A DNA stretch of 64,000 nucleotides, from NCBI GenBank assembly GCA_964035795.1, contig OZ038325.1, forward strand, positions 9,801,958-9,865,957, given 5' to 3'. Origin of the DNA: Pterobdella sp. o SKG-2022. Taxonomy: Eukaryota; Annelida; Clitellata; Hirudinida; Piscicolidae. Each line of letters begins with the position of its first letter. Position 1 is the first letter of the stretch. The translations under genes and the position numbers were made by a program. The notes beneath the pieces were generated by a model. It saw only the letters and a program-made list of their open reading frames with translations, searched no databases and had not been told where the DNA came from. Of this stretch, positions 16,273 through 29,700 are shown one piece after another.

Positions 16273-19200
16273 CTAAGTGACTAGTTTGACCTTGAATGGG
16301 CTTCCTTTCACCTCGTTTCCTGACCATTTCACCTTGAAAATTTCTCAATTTCAATTTATATTATAAAAACTTTTACAATAAAAAAAATCAAACATCTTAG
16401 AAGTTCAATTTGTCAAATTTGAATTTAAAAATGTAAGCACATAGTACTCTAAAGTGTAAAATTATCAATAAGCTCCTACTTCAGGCAACATTTGTTTATC
16501 TTCCTACCTGCACCAAATAGTTTCCAGCTTGGCGTGGATCGTAGCGACAGGCGACCAGGCGGTGTTGCAGCTTGTGCATCTCAACACAAAATGATCCTTT
16601 AGGGCCCTTCACTCTCACCACCAACTGACCTACTCCTGCTCCACTAGTGTCCGCAAAAAAAACCCCCTTGAATCCTTCCAACTTACTTCTCATCTCGACT
16701 CCAGGCCCAAACACCCTCACTTTTGAAGCGTCTGCTATATTCGACACTCTCACTTCAAAAGGACTCCCTGAATGCAAATTTTACAAGTTGAAAAATGAAG
16801 AAACATTTTTTTGCATACAATGATAATACATAAAGATACATAACTTTTCAAAGGACCAATCTACACAACCCCAACACCCACTCACTCTTGTACAGAACAA
16901 CTCACCTGGCACGTGTTGGCCATCATACAAAATGTGCAGCTGATGTCTGCCTGCTTCGGCAGGCGTGTAGTACAATAAGTAGCTGTGGGAGGTGTGTTTG
17001 GTGAGTCTGCAAACTGCGTCTTGAGTCCTCCCTCTGCATTCTACCTTCAGACTGCCTACTGCAGAGGTGCGTTTGTGGTGTTGTGTGGATGTGGTGGTTG
17101 ATGTAGTGTTGATGGTTGGAAGTGGAAAAGTCAGTCACCACAATCTAACACCACTAACTTACTTGCATCAGTTAGTCTGCAGTCAATAAACACTTCATTA
17201 TCCTCTCCCACCACACCCTTCTTTAGCCCATCACCTCCACATTCCACCTTCATAAGTTACATTTATACAACAAATTTAAAAAATAAAATTTAAGAACTTT
17301 TTATCCAGTTTTTCTATGACTAAACAGTTCACCTTGGAAGCTTGAGTTCCCTGAAGAGCAGTGACCTTGAAAGGGGACTCTTTTATTTCTCTGTTGCACC
17401 ACTTTATCTCCAAAAGGTATGAGCCTGAGGATGGTTTTGAATCCAATGTTGAAGATATTTATGAAAAGTGTTTAACAGTCCAAATTGAGAACTACCAACC
17501 AAGCTGAGGCACCACATACTCTCCCTTGTACAAACTACCAGTTACTGTGTGTTTCACTGCAGTTATAAACACATTCTCATTTCCCTTGGAGCCAATCAAG
17601 TTCACTTTGGCTTCTCCTGGTCCCGCCCTAGTAGCATCTATCATAAAAAAAGCTTTTTGATTGACAATCGCCTCTTTCAAGCCTCTCCCACAGACATAAA
17701 CTCTGTTATCATTTGAAGAGATGGAAGTAGTCCTGGGATGCACTAAAGCTCTAATTGGACAGTGAGGAATAATTTGGTCCTCTAGATAGATCTGCATCAG
17801 ATGGTTGCCTGTATGGCAAGAGAAAGAGGTTATTGCATGTGACGTCATCAAGCCATCTCAACATCATACCACCATCGTTGCTCAATATATCAATAACTTA
17901 AAACAATTTAAACGCATAGAAAACTGAGCGATATGTCAACGTCTGCCGTCAAAGCTCTCAACGTTATAAAAGAACACAAACCTTCAAAGACAGGTACAAC
18001 CACCACCACTATAAGGTCACCATCCTCATAAACATCCAATAACTCAACCACTCCATTGTTGTAGAGAAGTTCCCCAGAGATGGAGCCTGTAGGGAGTGGT
18101 GGATGGTGATGAGGTGGTGGAGAGGTGAGGTGGTGGGGTGGTGGAAAGGTGGAGTGATGGAGAGGTGGGGTGGTGGAGGTTACGATTATGAAAAAACTGA
18201 TATTTCAAAAACATCGTGGTAATATATTCTCGAATTGAGTTGGGACGATAGAAAGGTTAAAGGTCGCAACAATATTTCTCACCTGGCCCAGCATTTGTGC
18301 AGGTCAGTTCGATTTTGGTGGCTTGACCCAAATAGAGAGTAAAAACTTTCGAGACAGAATCCACCCACGATTCGAACCCCCCCACGTAGGTGACCTTGGT
18401 AGGGTCGATGATGAGGGCTTCAAATGGGCTACCTGCAGAGGTTTGGAGAGTTTAATTGTTTATGGAGAGGATGAAAGTTCATGAATGGGTAGGGGGTGAA
18501 TGAATCTCACAAGTTCTCCCTTACAAGCCAGACCTGCAACATGAGATCCGTCACATTTGACCGACACTGTGAACCTTCCAACCTCTCTGGGAATGTAGGT
18601 CACTTTGTAGGCTGACCTACTTATTGCTTCCATCAACACTCGACCCACACTGTTTGGACCTGGGTTGGTATCGATTTAATTTCCAAACTCATCGTTTTTC
18701 ACTGTTCACATTGAATTTATTCAATTATTTCATAAGGGTACCTTCAACTTCAACAACCAGATCCTTCCTTCTCTTCCTCCCAGTGTCAACCACGAAACTT
18801 GATGCCTCGCCTACAACCCCCTTCTCCAACCCACCACCACTACACACTACACTGCAAGGCTCGCCCTCAACCTCCCTCTCCAACCCACCATGACTACACC
18901 CTACACTCTCAGGCTTCCATTCTTCTCCCTCTTGCACAGGCACCTCAAACGCCACATCTTGCCACCCTTTCTTCTTCACCCTCACTTCCACCTTTCCCAC
19001 CTTCTCAGGTGTCAGTTCTATGCTGTACAAAGATGGATACTTTTTGGTGGTCACGTGAGTTATCCGTCTGCCTTTGTCGTCTGATGTTTAAAAGAACTAT
19101 ATTTTTGTAGCGCTAAGTAGCAAAAACGCTCCAATATTCCAAACCGGAAAGTTCAAAACAGAAAAAAATTAAAACCTGTGACGTCAATGATGACGTCATC

Positions 19201-22200
19201 GTGTTTTGATGGAATAGAAAGCCTGAGATCGATTGTGGCTTTCTTGTTGGCTTGCAAGGGCTTGCTCCTTTCCAGGAGGATGTTGGTGATCTTGTCAGTC
19301 AGGAGTTTCGTTGTTGGAAACTCTTTGCAAAAATGAAAATCAGTTATAAATTGCAATAAAAATCTTTCAAAGTGAACCCACCATATCCTTCATAAGTCGA
19401 TGGCTCTTTCCTTCTCACACCTCCATCAATAGATTCCACTGAAGTCTCCAACACCACATCTTGCCACCCCTCCTTCTTCACCCTCACCTTCACCTTTCCC
19501 ACCTTCTCAGGTGTCAGTTCTATGCTGTACAAAGATGGATACTTTTTGGTGGTCAAGTGAGGTATCCGTCTGTCTTTGTCGTCTGTGCAGAATTGGTGTG
19601 GTTTTATCGGTTGTTGTTGCAACTTATATGACCTGGGAAGATTTTGTGAGTTTTAACCTGTGACGTCGATGTAGACAACACCGTCATCAGAAACGTCAGG
19701 GATTCTCAAATCAATGCATGACCTCTGGTTTAAATGGAGGTCACTGCGCAGGTCAAAACGTACCTTCTTTTTCGATTTCGGAGTGTCTTTAATACTTTTC
19801 AACAAAAACGGTGAACCTAAAATGAAATACAAATGTGTGGACTGCCATGGAAACCTCAGGGATTCATGCCCCACCTACCTGCAACAGCTTTCTGGTTGAG
19901 AAAGACATGAAGACGGTAGTTTCCAGAAAGCACTGGTGTGATTTGGAATGCTCCTTGATCCATCACTTCCACATCACTCTTGGCCTTCAACTTCTTGCCT
20001 TCTTCTTGCAACAAGAACATCATCACTCCTTCACCGGCATCTTTCGCATCCACTGGATCGATTGGTGAGAGAATTCATTACTTTTATGGCAAGGATTTGA
20101 TAATATTCACAAAAAATGCTACCACCCACCTACAAAACAGCCCTCTCTGCCATCGACTTTGACTTTGGAGACATCGAATGATTTGATGTTGAAAGGCAAG
20201 GAACCCACCTTGACTCCATTGAACATCACCTCACTTGTGTGGTCTCCTGGAAAGAAGGGTGTTGTAGATGAGGCAGAGATGTTTTGAGAAGGAGTGGGTT
20301 GTGATTGGGACAGAGATTTTTTGAGGAGTGGGATGTGGTTGAGACAAGGATGTTTTGAGAAGGAGTGGGATGTGGTTGGGGCAATGATGCTACAAGTTCA
20401 TACAGTGGTATCTTTAATGTTTAAAATCTAGCGCAGCACTAACCGACATTTTGAGTGGAAAAGGTCACAGTGCATTCGTTTAGGTCATAGTCAGGGTTCA
20501 AAGAACTCAACCTCGCTCTGACCCTTCTGCGGCTTGCCACCTCTTAAGTTGGTGCCAATAACTTATATGTGTCAAATATTTAACCAATCATCTTATTCAT
20601 TAACTAATTAGAACTTCATTAATAACTGGGATCAGACAATAAATAAATAAAAAATATTAATTTAGGTGTATTGTTTTTAGTCCTAATGATTTTGTATTAA
20701 AACAAAGTCGTTCACCGATGATATCGACAGAAATAACACACAAGTCTCTACATCGGCCAACAATTTTAAAAGTGCATTTTTGATTCACAGGAGCATAAAT
20801 AACTTGAGAATCTGTCAAAAATTAATGATTCAAGCTTCACAAATCATCAAAAAATCTACGAAACTTTGAACTTTCTGACAAGTTGTTTGATATATAAAAA
20901 CCTGTGTTGCATGGATCGATGGAAGCTGTGAATCGTATTTGTGGTCTTCTCTCTTCCTTATCTCTCTCCACACTCTCACTCTTCTTCATTTTCATGGTGA
21001 AGGGACATCCTTGGTGGTTTTTGAAAAAAGGTTGGTGGTTTGAAGGGGTTGGTGGTTGAGGGGGGTTGGTGGTTGATATTAAAAAAGTTTATAAATTATC
21101 AATGTATAATACCTGGCACAGGTTCAGAGTTGAAGAACAGATCAACTTTATGGCAATGGAAACCATTAACATCCAATGTAACCCTGTACAATCCCTTGCC
21201 AACCTTCTTCATGTTGTACTCTGTTTTACCATCATCTATCAGCACTTCTAGTACACCTTCACCTGCTTTGCTTATGTCCACTGTAGTGTGTGTTGATTGG
21301 CGGGTGTGTTTAGTGCTTGATTGTACATGAGTTGAAAAAGTTATACAAATTTCTTGAAATAATATTTCAAAACCTTTCACATACCACCCCTCCAAACCAT
21401 CAAAAATGCATTCCACTTCCGCTTCCTGTTGCACATATACCACTCTCACTTCCGCTGGGTCGTAAGCCCTACACACCACAGGACTGCCCAGAGAAACGCC
21501 TTTGTAAAACCCCTCTATCTGGTGGTCTCCTGAGTGGGGTTGGATTTGATCAACGTGTGCGACTAATCCCTCACTATCCCACATAACATTTTTCACATGG
21601 AAACAAAGCAAGATAAAGAAACTTTTCTCACCAACAATGGTAGGTACAAATGAAAAGATGATACGCTGGTTAAATGTGTTGTCTGGAATATGCGCAACTA
21701 CTTTAATGTTTCTATCTCTTGAGTGTGAGTCTGCGTTGCATGGAAACAATAGGAACGAATTTAGCAGGTGTGTGCACCAAGTTCTTTAAACAATTCAAAA
21801 CTCCCTTACTTGAAACGAGAACCATCACATCGTCTTCATCCTCATCTCTCAAAGGTCGGTTGAAGGTCACATCTACTTTACAACTTCTGTTGACTCTGGT
21901 CAAAAACTTTTTCACCTCAAAGTTCACTATCGTTTCAGGGTGCATGAAGATTTGGAATGGCGAGCCTAGTTAAAACGATTCCATAAAATTTATTAATAAA
22001 CCCTCCAAACCCCACTCCCCCCTATACCAACCAATCACATGCTGTCCATCATACTCAACGTAGAAAAGGGGCTGGCATGGTTTCCTGACACGAAATGACC
22101 CTTCTAAAACGCCCCATGTCTCTTTAATCTCTGTTGGTATTTGTCGCCTGTTGTCTTCAACTCTGATCTTTAACCTCCGTATGTCTTTCACTTGAGTTGC

Positions 22201-22736
22201 ATCAACTTTTGGAGAGGTTTTGAAATAGCAAACAATTATTTTAAAAAGTAAAGGGGCGACAACCCCACAAAGCGCAGACCCACCTAGAAAAGGCACAAGG
22301 AAGCCGACAACATGTTGGGATGGGAGTATCACACAAACTCCTACTTGGTCAAACACTTTTGTTTTGAAAGGGGAGGCACTAGGAAGGGAAGGTGGTGGTG
22401 AGGAAGAAAAAGATGTTGGTGATGATGATAATGATGTTGGTGAAGAGACTGGTGAAGAAGTTGTGAAGAACCATTCTCCTGTGATTTGATGGAAGATGTT
22501 ATTTTTGTTTTTATTTTTTTGCTTGCATTCACAACACACAGAAATGCCTTTTCACCTATTTCGCCAGGGACAAACTCAACATAACACGAGTCATGGGAGA
22601 ACTGGGCAAGCAGGCATTTTTCGAGGCCCGATGGAGTGTGGGCCGTGATGACGCCAGATGAGTTGCATAGATGCTTGGGTAGATGGAGGATTGTAGGCTG
22701 GCGTGCGTAGACGACACTGCGGTTGGTGCACCTCAT
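16273..22736 (-). CDS. Filamin-type Ig-repeat protein without an actin-binding domain
   Basis: Predicted scaffold of about 11 degenerate filamin Ig repeats. Mapped exons, minus strand: about 22736-22545 (uncertain), a 22.5-22.28 kb exon, 22190-22032, 21965-21810, 21730-21632, 21529-21398, 21280-21113, 21009-20902, 20802-20716, 20542-20444, 20246-20130, 20052-19879, 19816-19658, 19582-19382, 19322-19176, 19080-18742, 18659-18534, 18432-18283, 18086-17982, 17808-17500, 17424-17333, 17247-17163, 17058-16906, 16767-16508, 16332-16273. From 22190 on all phases agree, and nearly every junction falls after the first base of the Gly codon in the repeat-ending GSPF motif. Repeat signatures: VDISKAGEGVLEV, VDAKDAGEGVMMF, YTPAEAGRHQLHILYDGQHV, GSPFEVRV, GSPFKVKLVT at the stop. 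No calponin-homology domains were found in the 1 kb before the next gene, so it resembles only the rod of filamin. The N-terminal exon limits and the start at 22736 are uncertain. Confidence 0.85.
18958..19586 (-). repeat. Internal duplication in the filamin-repeat gene
   Basis: Two blocks of about 130 bases, at 18958-19090 and 19448-19586, are nearly identical at the DNA level, including the start of the exon and the intron acceptor side. Both encode TTKKYPSLYSIELTPEKVG followed by a GWQDV segment. They belong to consecutive repeat units about 490 bases apart, so one exon was copied recently relative to the rest of the gene. Confidence 0.85.
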
Positions 22737-23768
22737 TTGGGGTCTATAGTGCCGTATAGTTGCATTTGCCTGGCTTCATTTTTGTGCTCGCCTACTGATG
22801 TTGTTTGCTGCTTTTAAACTTTTGTTTTATGGAATATTTTATAATTTCTATGTTTTTGTTTCAAGATTTTAATTTAAAAATACAAAAATAAATGTTTCCC
22901 TAAAAAAATTGTTTTTTAAATCTGCACGTAAACAAATATAATATCGCTCATTTAAATATCCATTATCTACCAGTATTTATAATCTTTATACAGGTAAACT
23001 GTAGCTTCTTTATCAAAGCCACCAGGCAATCAAAACTGCAGGCCTTTAAGACATTCGCAACATAAACCTTATTTGAGCTCACTCAGCTGTGCATACAATT
23101 ATAGCGACAGAATACATTAGGAAATTTTAAACCCCTCCAATATAAATGTTTTAAAGAAATATAATTTGTTTATAGAATGAGTTTAAAATTTGAAATGACT
23201 CACCTGTTTCTATTTTAAAACTTGCCACAGTAAACAGCTATTTGAAGGTAATTTTAACCTTTCGTGTGCTCATTTTGATGTGTCTATTCAGCATTATCTC
23301 TCAATTCATCTATTAATATTTTGAATTTCTCATTTGTATCAAATGGTTAGTTTCTATTGGAAACCATTTTTAAATTCAGTGATAAACCAAAGATTGGAAA
23401 TAAATTCATGAATCTGCCGATAAGCATTTGTGATGATATTATTATTTCCATTATTCTTCAACATGCATCGCTCACCAAAGACCCCTCACCATTCCACCCC
23501 TCAAACACACCCGGTCTTGCACTATATCACCACTTCCAAAAAATGTTTTTGTCTTCTGGCATGCGGATGGAAATTATATGAGTACTGTTACACACAAAAT
23601 TGGCCACTTGAAAGCTCACGTGACATCACAAAAACTCCTCATTGGACTAATGCTATCTGCATAAAATCTATACCATAATTTTTTTATTAAACTTTTCTCA
23701 AACCTAGCTTCTAACCACTAATTCTAACACCCCCTCAACCCTTTCTCTTCCCCCTCTAGCCAACCGCC
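22737..23768. promoter_or_regulatory. Putative bidirectional promoter between the filamin-repeat gene and myosin VI
   Basis: About 1 kb separates the presumed start of the minus-strand filamin-repeat gene from the plus-strand myosin VI start codon. No coding frame with family similarity was found, so the two genes are arranged head to head. I see no clear TATA box or other core element; the call rests on gene orientation. Confidence 0.4.
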
Positions 23769-26700
23769 ATGGATGAAGGGAAGGTGGTGTGGGTTGCAGA
23801 CGACCTAGAGGGCTACGTGAAGAGCAAGATCAAAGACTTGAAAAGTGATGGAGTTTGTGTGGAAGTTATAAGTAACCGAAACTTGATCTTCGCGTCTTTC
23901 GATGAAGTGTTTCCTTGCGAGGAGGATGAGCAAGCCGTTGATGACAATTGTAAGTGGTTGGGTCTGCCAAATTTTTAGCTGACGCCACTATAAGTATTTT
24001 TGTTATTGCAATATTTTGAATCATATTCTATTTTTTGGATTCAAATGAGAAACAAAGATAAAAAAACTAGCCTCCATAGCATCACTACACCACCCACCAC
24101 ACAGGCTCCCATAACCCTACACCACCTACCATAGCACTACACCGCCCACCACACAGGCTCCCTAATGTTTCTGAACAGAGCCACTCTTCTTAACAACCTC
24201 AGAATCCGCTATCTCTCTGACCACATCTATGTCTGTGATGTCATATGTATTTATGACGTCATCATTGTTTAAATGTATTGATGTAGATTTGATGTTTTTA
24301 TGGTAGGTTGTGTTAGAGATGTTCCAATATTTGTGTGTTGAACTTATTTATGTGGAATGATAACACACACACACACACACAAACGCACCAATTAATTCAT
24401 CACCATCTCGCCCCTTGTAGACTTACGTAGCAAACACCTTGATAGCGATCAATCCATATAAAGCATTGAAGAATTTGTACGACAAAAAGCACATTTCATC
24501 TTACAAGGGAAAGTCACTAGGCACACTTCCTCCTCATGTCTTTGCTATCGGTGAGGAGTGTCCATGCAAGCTATTTATATATTCAAAAATAAGCTATTTC
24601 ATCTCCAACCCACAATCATTTCTTTCGCCAGCCGATAAAGCATACAGAGAGATGAAGTTGCTACAAGAAAGTCAGTCTATAGTGGTGAGTGGAGAGTCAG
24701 GAGCGGGCAAGACAGAGTCGACCAAGTACATTCTCAAGTACCTCACAGACTCCTGGGGATTCGAGGCTGGCCCTATCGAACAGAGGATTGTGGAATGTGG
24801 GTGTTTGAACATGTGATTTTAATGCTTAGCATCTGGTTTTTCAAAAAGTTTTGGGTTAATAATCATGAAAACAAAACATTGAGAGACTTCGCAATATCAT
24901 TTCAAACCTCAAGTACAATCTCAAGCGACATTTCTGACACTAATGCGGACTGTGTTTGAAATGCAAGCACTCTGAATAAACAAACAATTTCAAGATAAAC
25001 TCATGAAAGAATATTAATATAAAGCTCACCCCATCACCAACCTCCGCCACACCACATCACCAACCTCCGCCACACCACATCACCAACCTCCGACACATCA
25101 TCACACCTCCTACCACACCACCTTTCGCCTCACAGCAAACCCTCTCCTCGAAGCATTTGGCAACGCCAAGACCATCAGGAATAATAATTCAAGTCGATTT
25201 GGGAAGTTCGTTGAGATCCATTTTGACTCCAAAGTGAGCTATCATTTATATATATGTATATAAACTTTTCCAAATGATTTCTCGACTTTCAAGTTGCTTT
25301 TTTGATATTTCAGGTTTTTAAAGAAATTATGAAAAAATAAAATAAAACAAAAACAATCTCACCAGCATCAGGTCTGCGGGGGTTACATATCTCACTACCT
25401 GCTTGAGAAGTCAAGGGTGAGTAGACAGGGTGGTCAAGAAAGGAACTTTCACATCTTCTACAGGCTGTGTTCAGGTTGGTGGGTGTCCTTCTGGAATATT
25501 TCATAGTTTTAGTAGTGTGTGTGAAGAATGATGACCTCACAATATTGAAATGACCTCCACCAACCATACCACCCACCTCAAACCACCATCCAATAATGAC
25601 AGGAGCTCCAGAAAAGTTAAGGCAGACATTGAAGGTGGAAAATCCTGATGACTTCCATGTGAGTTGATTGCAGGAGAGTTTGATGGTGGAGTGGTGAGAA
25701 GAGTGTGCTTTTGAGAGATGTGAACCCTCATCATCATAAAATTCACCTCCTACAGTACTTAAGAAATTCTTGCACCCAGTACTTCTGTTCCCCATCCAAC
25801 CAACAAAAGCTATCACTTTCTCAAAAAAGCGCCATGGTAAGGAATCTGTAGATGGTTTGATTGCTTCACTTAGAATCATATGAACTACACCACCTCTCAC
25901 ACCCCTCACCTCTCCAGACACAGAGAGCAGGATGCTTGAGGGATATCACCATTGACGATGTTTCAGACTTTCAACTCACAGACCAAGCCATGACTCACAT
26001 GGGGCTCTCAGACAGGTGCCTTGACGCCACTTGATGATCTGGTTTGTTCTTAAACGTATAAAACAAACTTGTGACAGACTCAAGATAGAGATATACAGAG
26101 TGATAGCTGGCATCCTCCATCTTGGAAATATTTTTTTCGAAGATCCTCCCGCTGAAGATACTTCTGGTGAGATAGAAGAATAGATGGATGGGTGTGTGAA
26201 TAAAACAAACTGGCAGATCCATTCAGTTTTAAATTATGAAAGCCACGAAAAACTTTAATGCTCAGTATAACAAACACACACACACACAAAACCCTGCACA
26301 CAGGTGGTTGTCAAGTGACCAATAGCAGCTCTCAATCCCTCGAGATCACCGCCATCTTGTTGGGATGTGACAAAGGTCAATTGAAGGACGCCCTGATCAG
26401 CAAACTCATGGTCACGAACTTGGGGAACCGAAGGGGGAGCACCATCTTGTATGTTTGAGCAATCATCTGTATCCTTTTCATTACCACACATCATTACCAT
26501 ACAACCCCACCACATCAGAGTACCCTTGAAGACATTGGAAGCACAAAATGCCAGAAATGCCCTAGCAAAAGCCATCTACACCAAGCTGTTTGACTTCATC
26601 GTCTCATCAGTTAACCGATCTCTTCCCTTCGACCAGTCCTCCAACTACATCGGCCTTCTTGATATTGCAGGCTTTGGTTCGTTCATGGACTTTCATTTAT

Positions 26701-29700
26701 TTTCTTATATTTTGTATCTTTTAAAAACTGTCTTTTTGATAAATAGTTGCTTTTTCAACAAGCCTTTATGACACATAAGCACATCGAACCCATAGAATAT
26801 TTCCAAGAGAACTCATTTGAACAATTCTGCATCAACTACTGCAATGAAAAGCTCCAGCAGTTTTTCAACGAGAGGATTTTGAAAGAAGTGGGTATTTTTA
26901 TAACAAAAATACACACAGACCTCATCGACATAACCCTCTTAAGCAATGTTGAAGACTGGACCACCTCCACCCACAGGAGCAGGCGTTGTATGAGAGGGAG
27001 GATTTGAAGGTGAAGAAGATAAGTTACGTTGACAACCAAGACTGCATAGGTTGGTGAAACACACAAGCATTTTTAAAATATCAACATATCATGAAACAAG
27101 TGATAGATAATCACGTCCCACGTCCCTTTAACCACCTCCCCCCTCCCAGACCTGATAGAGGCAAAAGGCACAGGTATCTTCAGTATCTTGGATGAAGAGA
27201 GCAAGCTGCCAAAGCCTGGAAGTTGCCACTTCACAAGTGAGGTTCACAAACTCAACAAGGATCATGAAAGACTTTCAGTGAGTGGGTGGTCTTGAAACTT
27301 TTAGTTTCATGCCACTTTGAAATCAATAAAACAAAACACATCACAAAAACCTTGACCTACTATGCTCTTCAGATCCCAAGGAAGTCAAAGTTGAAGTCTC
27401 ACAGGGAGATCAGGGAAGATGAGGGATTTCTTGTGAAGCACTTTGCTGGTGCAGTGTGCTATCAAACTGTTAGGAGATTGTTTGAGTTTGTGTGTACAAA
27501 TATATATTTCATATTCATCTTATAAACCACACAGAATCAGTTTGTCGAGAAAAACAACGATGCCCTGCATTCCTCCCTGCAGAACCTCGTCATCGCCTCC
27601 AAAAGCTCCTTCCTGCAGTCTCTCTTCAGCACCACTACCCAAAATCCCACCCCCAACACCAACGTGCTCCGGTCTTCCTCCACTAGTAAACTGGCATTCG
27701 TGAGTGTGGGCAGCAAATTTCAGAGCCAGTTGAGTCTGCTGATGGAGAAGCTCAAAAGCACTGTTGGTTTGGTGGGGTGGTGTCAAGGGTTATGGCGTCG
27801 TGAGATGTTATGTGGTGCGGGGTTTGAAATAAACTGTTAAAATTACTAAGACATTGAATTTTATCTAGCATGTGATGGTTTATCAAATAGCACCCACCCC
27901 ATTTGACCCAATGAATGTTGCTAACACACAGGGTACCAGCTTTATAAGATGCATCAAGCCGAACTCAGTGATGAGGGAAGGTGTGTTCGAGGGCAACCAA
28001 GTGCTTAACCAGCTCCAATGCTCAGGTGGGTGCTTGAGAGTTTCAATACAAAGATCAGAGAAGCCTGAGGTAGTTAAGGAAATGTCATATTGGAGCTCAA
28101 GTTTCAAACATTTATCTAATACTGATGTGTTGAGTGAATATGTCAAACTGCTTCGGTAAGGGAGAATTGATTTTCAATCGATATCTTTGATACCATATTC
28201 AAGAGCAATATAACTTCATGAGGGCTGAATAATGACGGTATAATAGCAATATAAGCACAGAGGTGTAGAGAAATAAGCTTGAATTTTATTATTAAATGAA
28301 AAAATAATAGAATAATCTCTTGTTAGAGGTGAAGTAATCAAAACAAACCCCCACCAATCTCTCACCCCACACCTCCACCGATCTCTCACCACCCACTCCC
28401 ACCACATCCTTCACCACTCATCCAATCTCAGGCATGCCTTCAGTACTCGACCTGATGCATCAGGGCTTTCCCTCCAGAACCCCCTTCCTGCAGCTGTACA
28501 ACCGCTACCACCCCATCATGCCTCCCAACATTGCAGCTCTCGACTCTCGTCTCTTCTGCAAGGTAGGTTCTTTGTGGCAGTCTGCCTTGGTGTTGTTTTG
28601 AATTGTTCCAACGGTGTCATAATCTTTTCTGGATGTGTGGTGTTGATTTTGAAACTATATAAGCTATGTATTTCTTACATCATTATCATCATCATCACCA
28701 CCACCACCACCACCCGGCTGAAGAACCCACCTTCTCGTGGTGCTGGGTGTGCACTCCAACAGGAGTGTCGAAGAGATTCTAAACTACGTCAGCTTCCAAC
28801 CACAAAGCATTTTGAGAATTCATCCATCATTTTTATCGCTGCTCACCAAAAGTCACAAACAACTCGAAGCTGCAAATTTCTTTCAGTACTCGCTCCAAAG
28901 AGTGTCGGAAGAGTCTTTGGAAGCTGGCGCTCAACAACAACAACCATCACCACCATCATCATCATCATCATCATCACCATCACAGGCTCTCTTCAAAGCA
29001 TTAGGACTACAAGATAACGATTACAAGTTCGGAATGACGAGGATCTTCTTTCGGCCTGGCAAGTTCGCAGAGTTCGACCAACTGCTAAGATCTGATCCTG
29101 AACACTTGAAGTCCCTTGTGGCGCTGGTGCAAAAGTGGCTGTTAGGAATGCGGTGGAGAAGGGCCCAATATACCACATTGGTGTGTCTCAGAGGTGATTG
29201 AACTTTACTACTGCTTGAACATTATTTTTTGAGATTTTGTTTGAAAGTTAAGCTTTTTTTACTCGATTTTTCAAGTATTCACATGCATTTAAATTTTCAC
29301 GTTTGAAGTTAAGAACATAATAGAAGACCGGAAAAGGAAAATGATGAGAATACAATGTTGCTTGAGAACGTGGAGAGAAAAGAAAAAATACCTACACAGG
29401 TTAGGAATGATGGTGAAGGTTGAGATGATAACAGATATATATATGAAATTATTGTGTATTACCATCCCACCTCACCAACCCCAGAATCAAATGTCTGGCC
29501 AAGATCAGGTCTCTATTTCTCCAATTGACCCCCATGCAGGAAATGACGCCACAACTCCAAACAGGGCAGCATCAAGCACTGGCCGATGTGGAGAAGGTTG
29601 GTTGTTGGGGTGTGTGTCAGGGTTGAGTATTTTTATAGAATTGAATGTTGCGTGTTGATTCTTTTGTTGAGGTGTCGGGTTTGGTTGAGACTGATAACTA

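Noticed and set aside
25417..25428. A 12-base intron in myosin VI (gtgagtagacag)
   Set aside because: It looks like donor plus acceptor, but reading straight through gives [20 protein letters not shown], matching the family, and no 12-base intron could be spliced.
25310..25921. 203-residue minus-strand open frame
   Set aside because: Antisense to three myosin VI exons whose protein matches the family; no independent support.
28574..29017. 147-residue plus-strand frame overlapping the myosin VI intron
   Set aside because: It is out of frame with the conserved exon at 28986 and is partly CAT/CAC-repeat translation.
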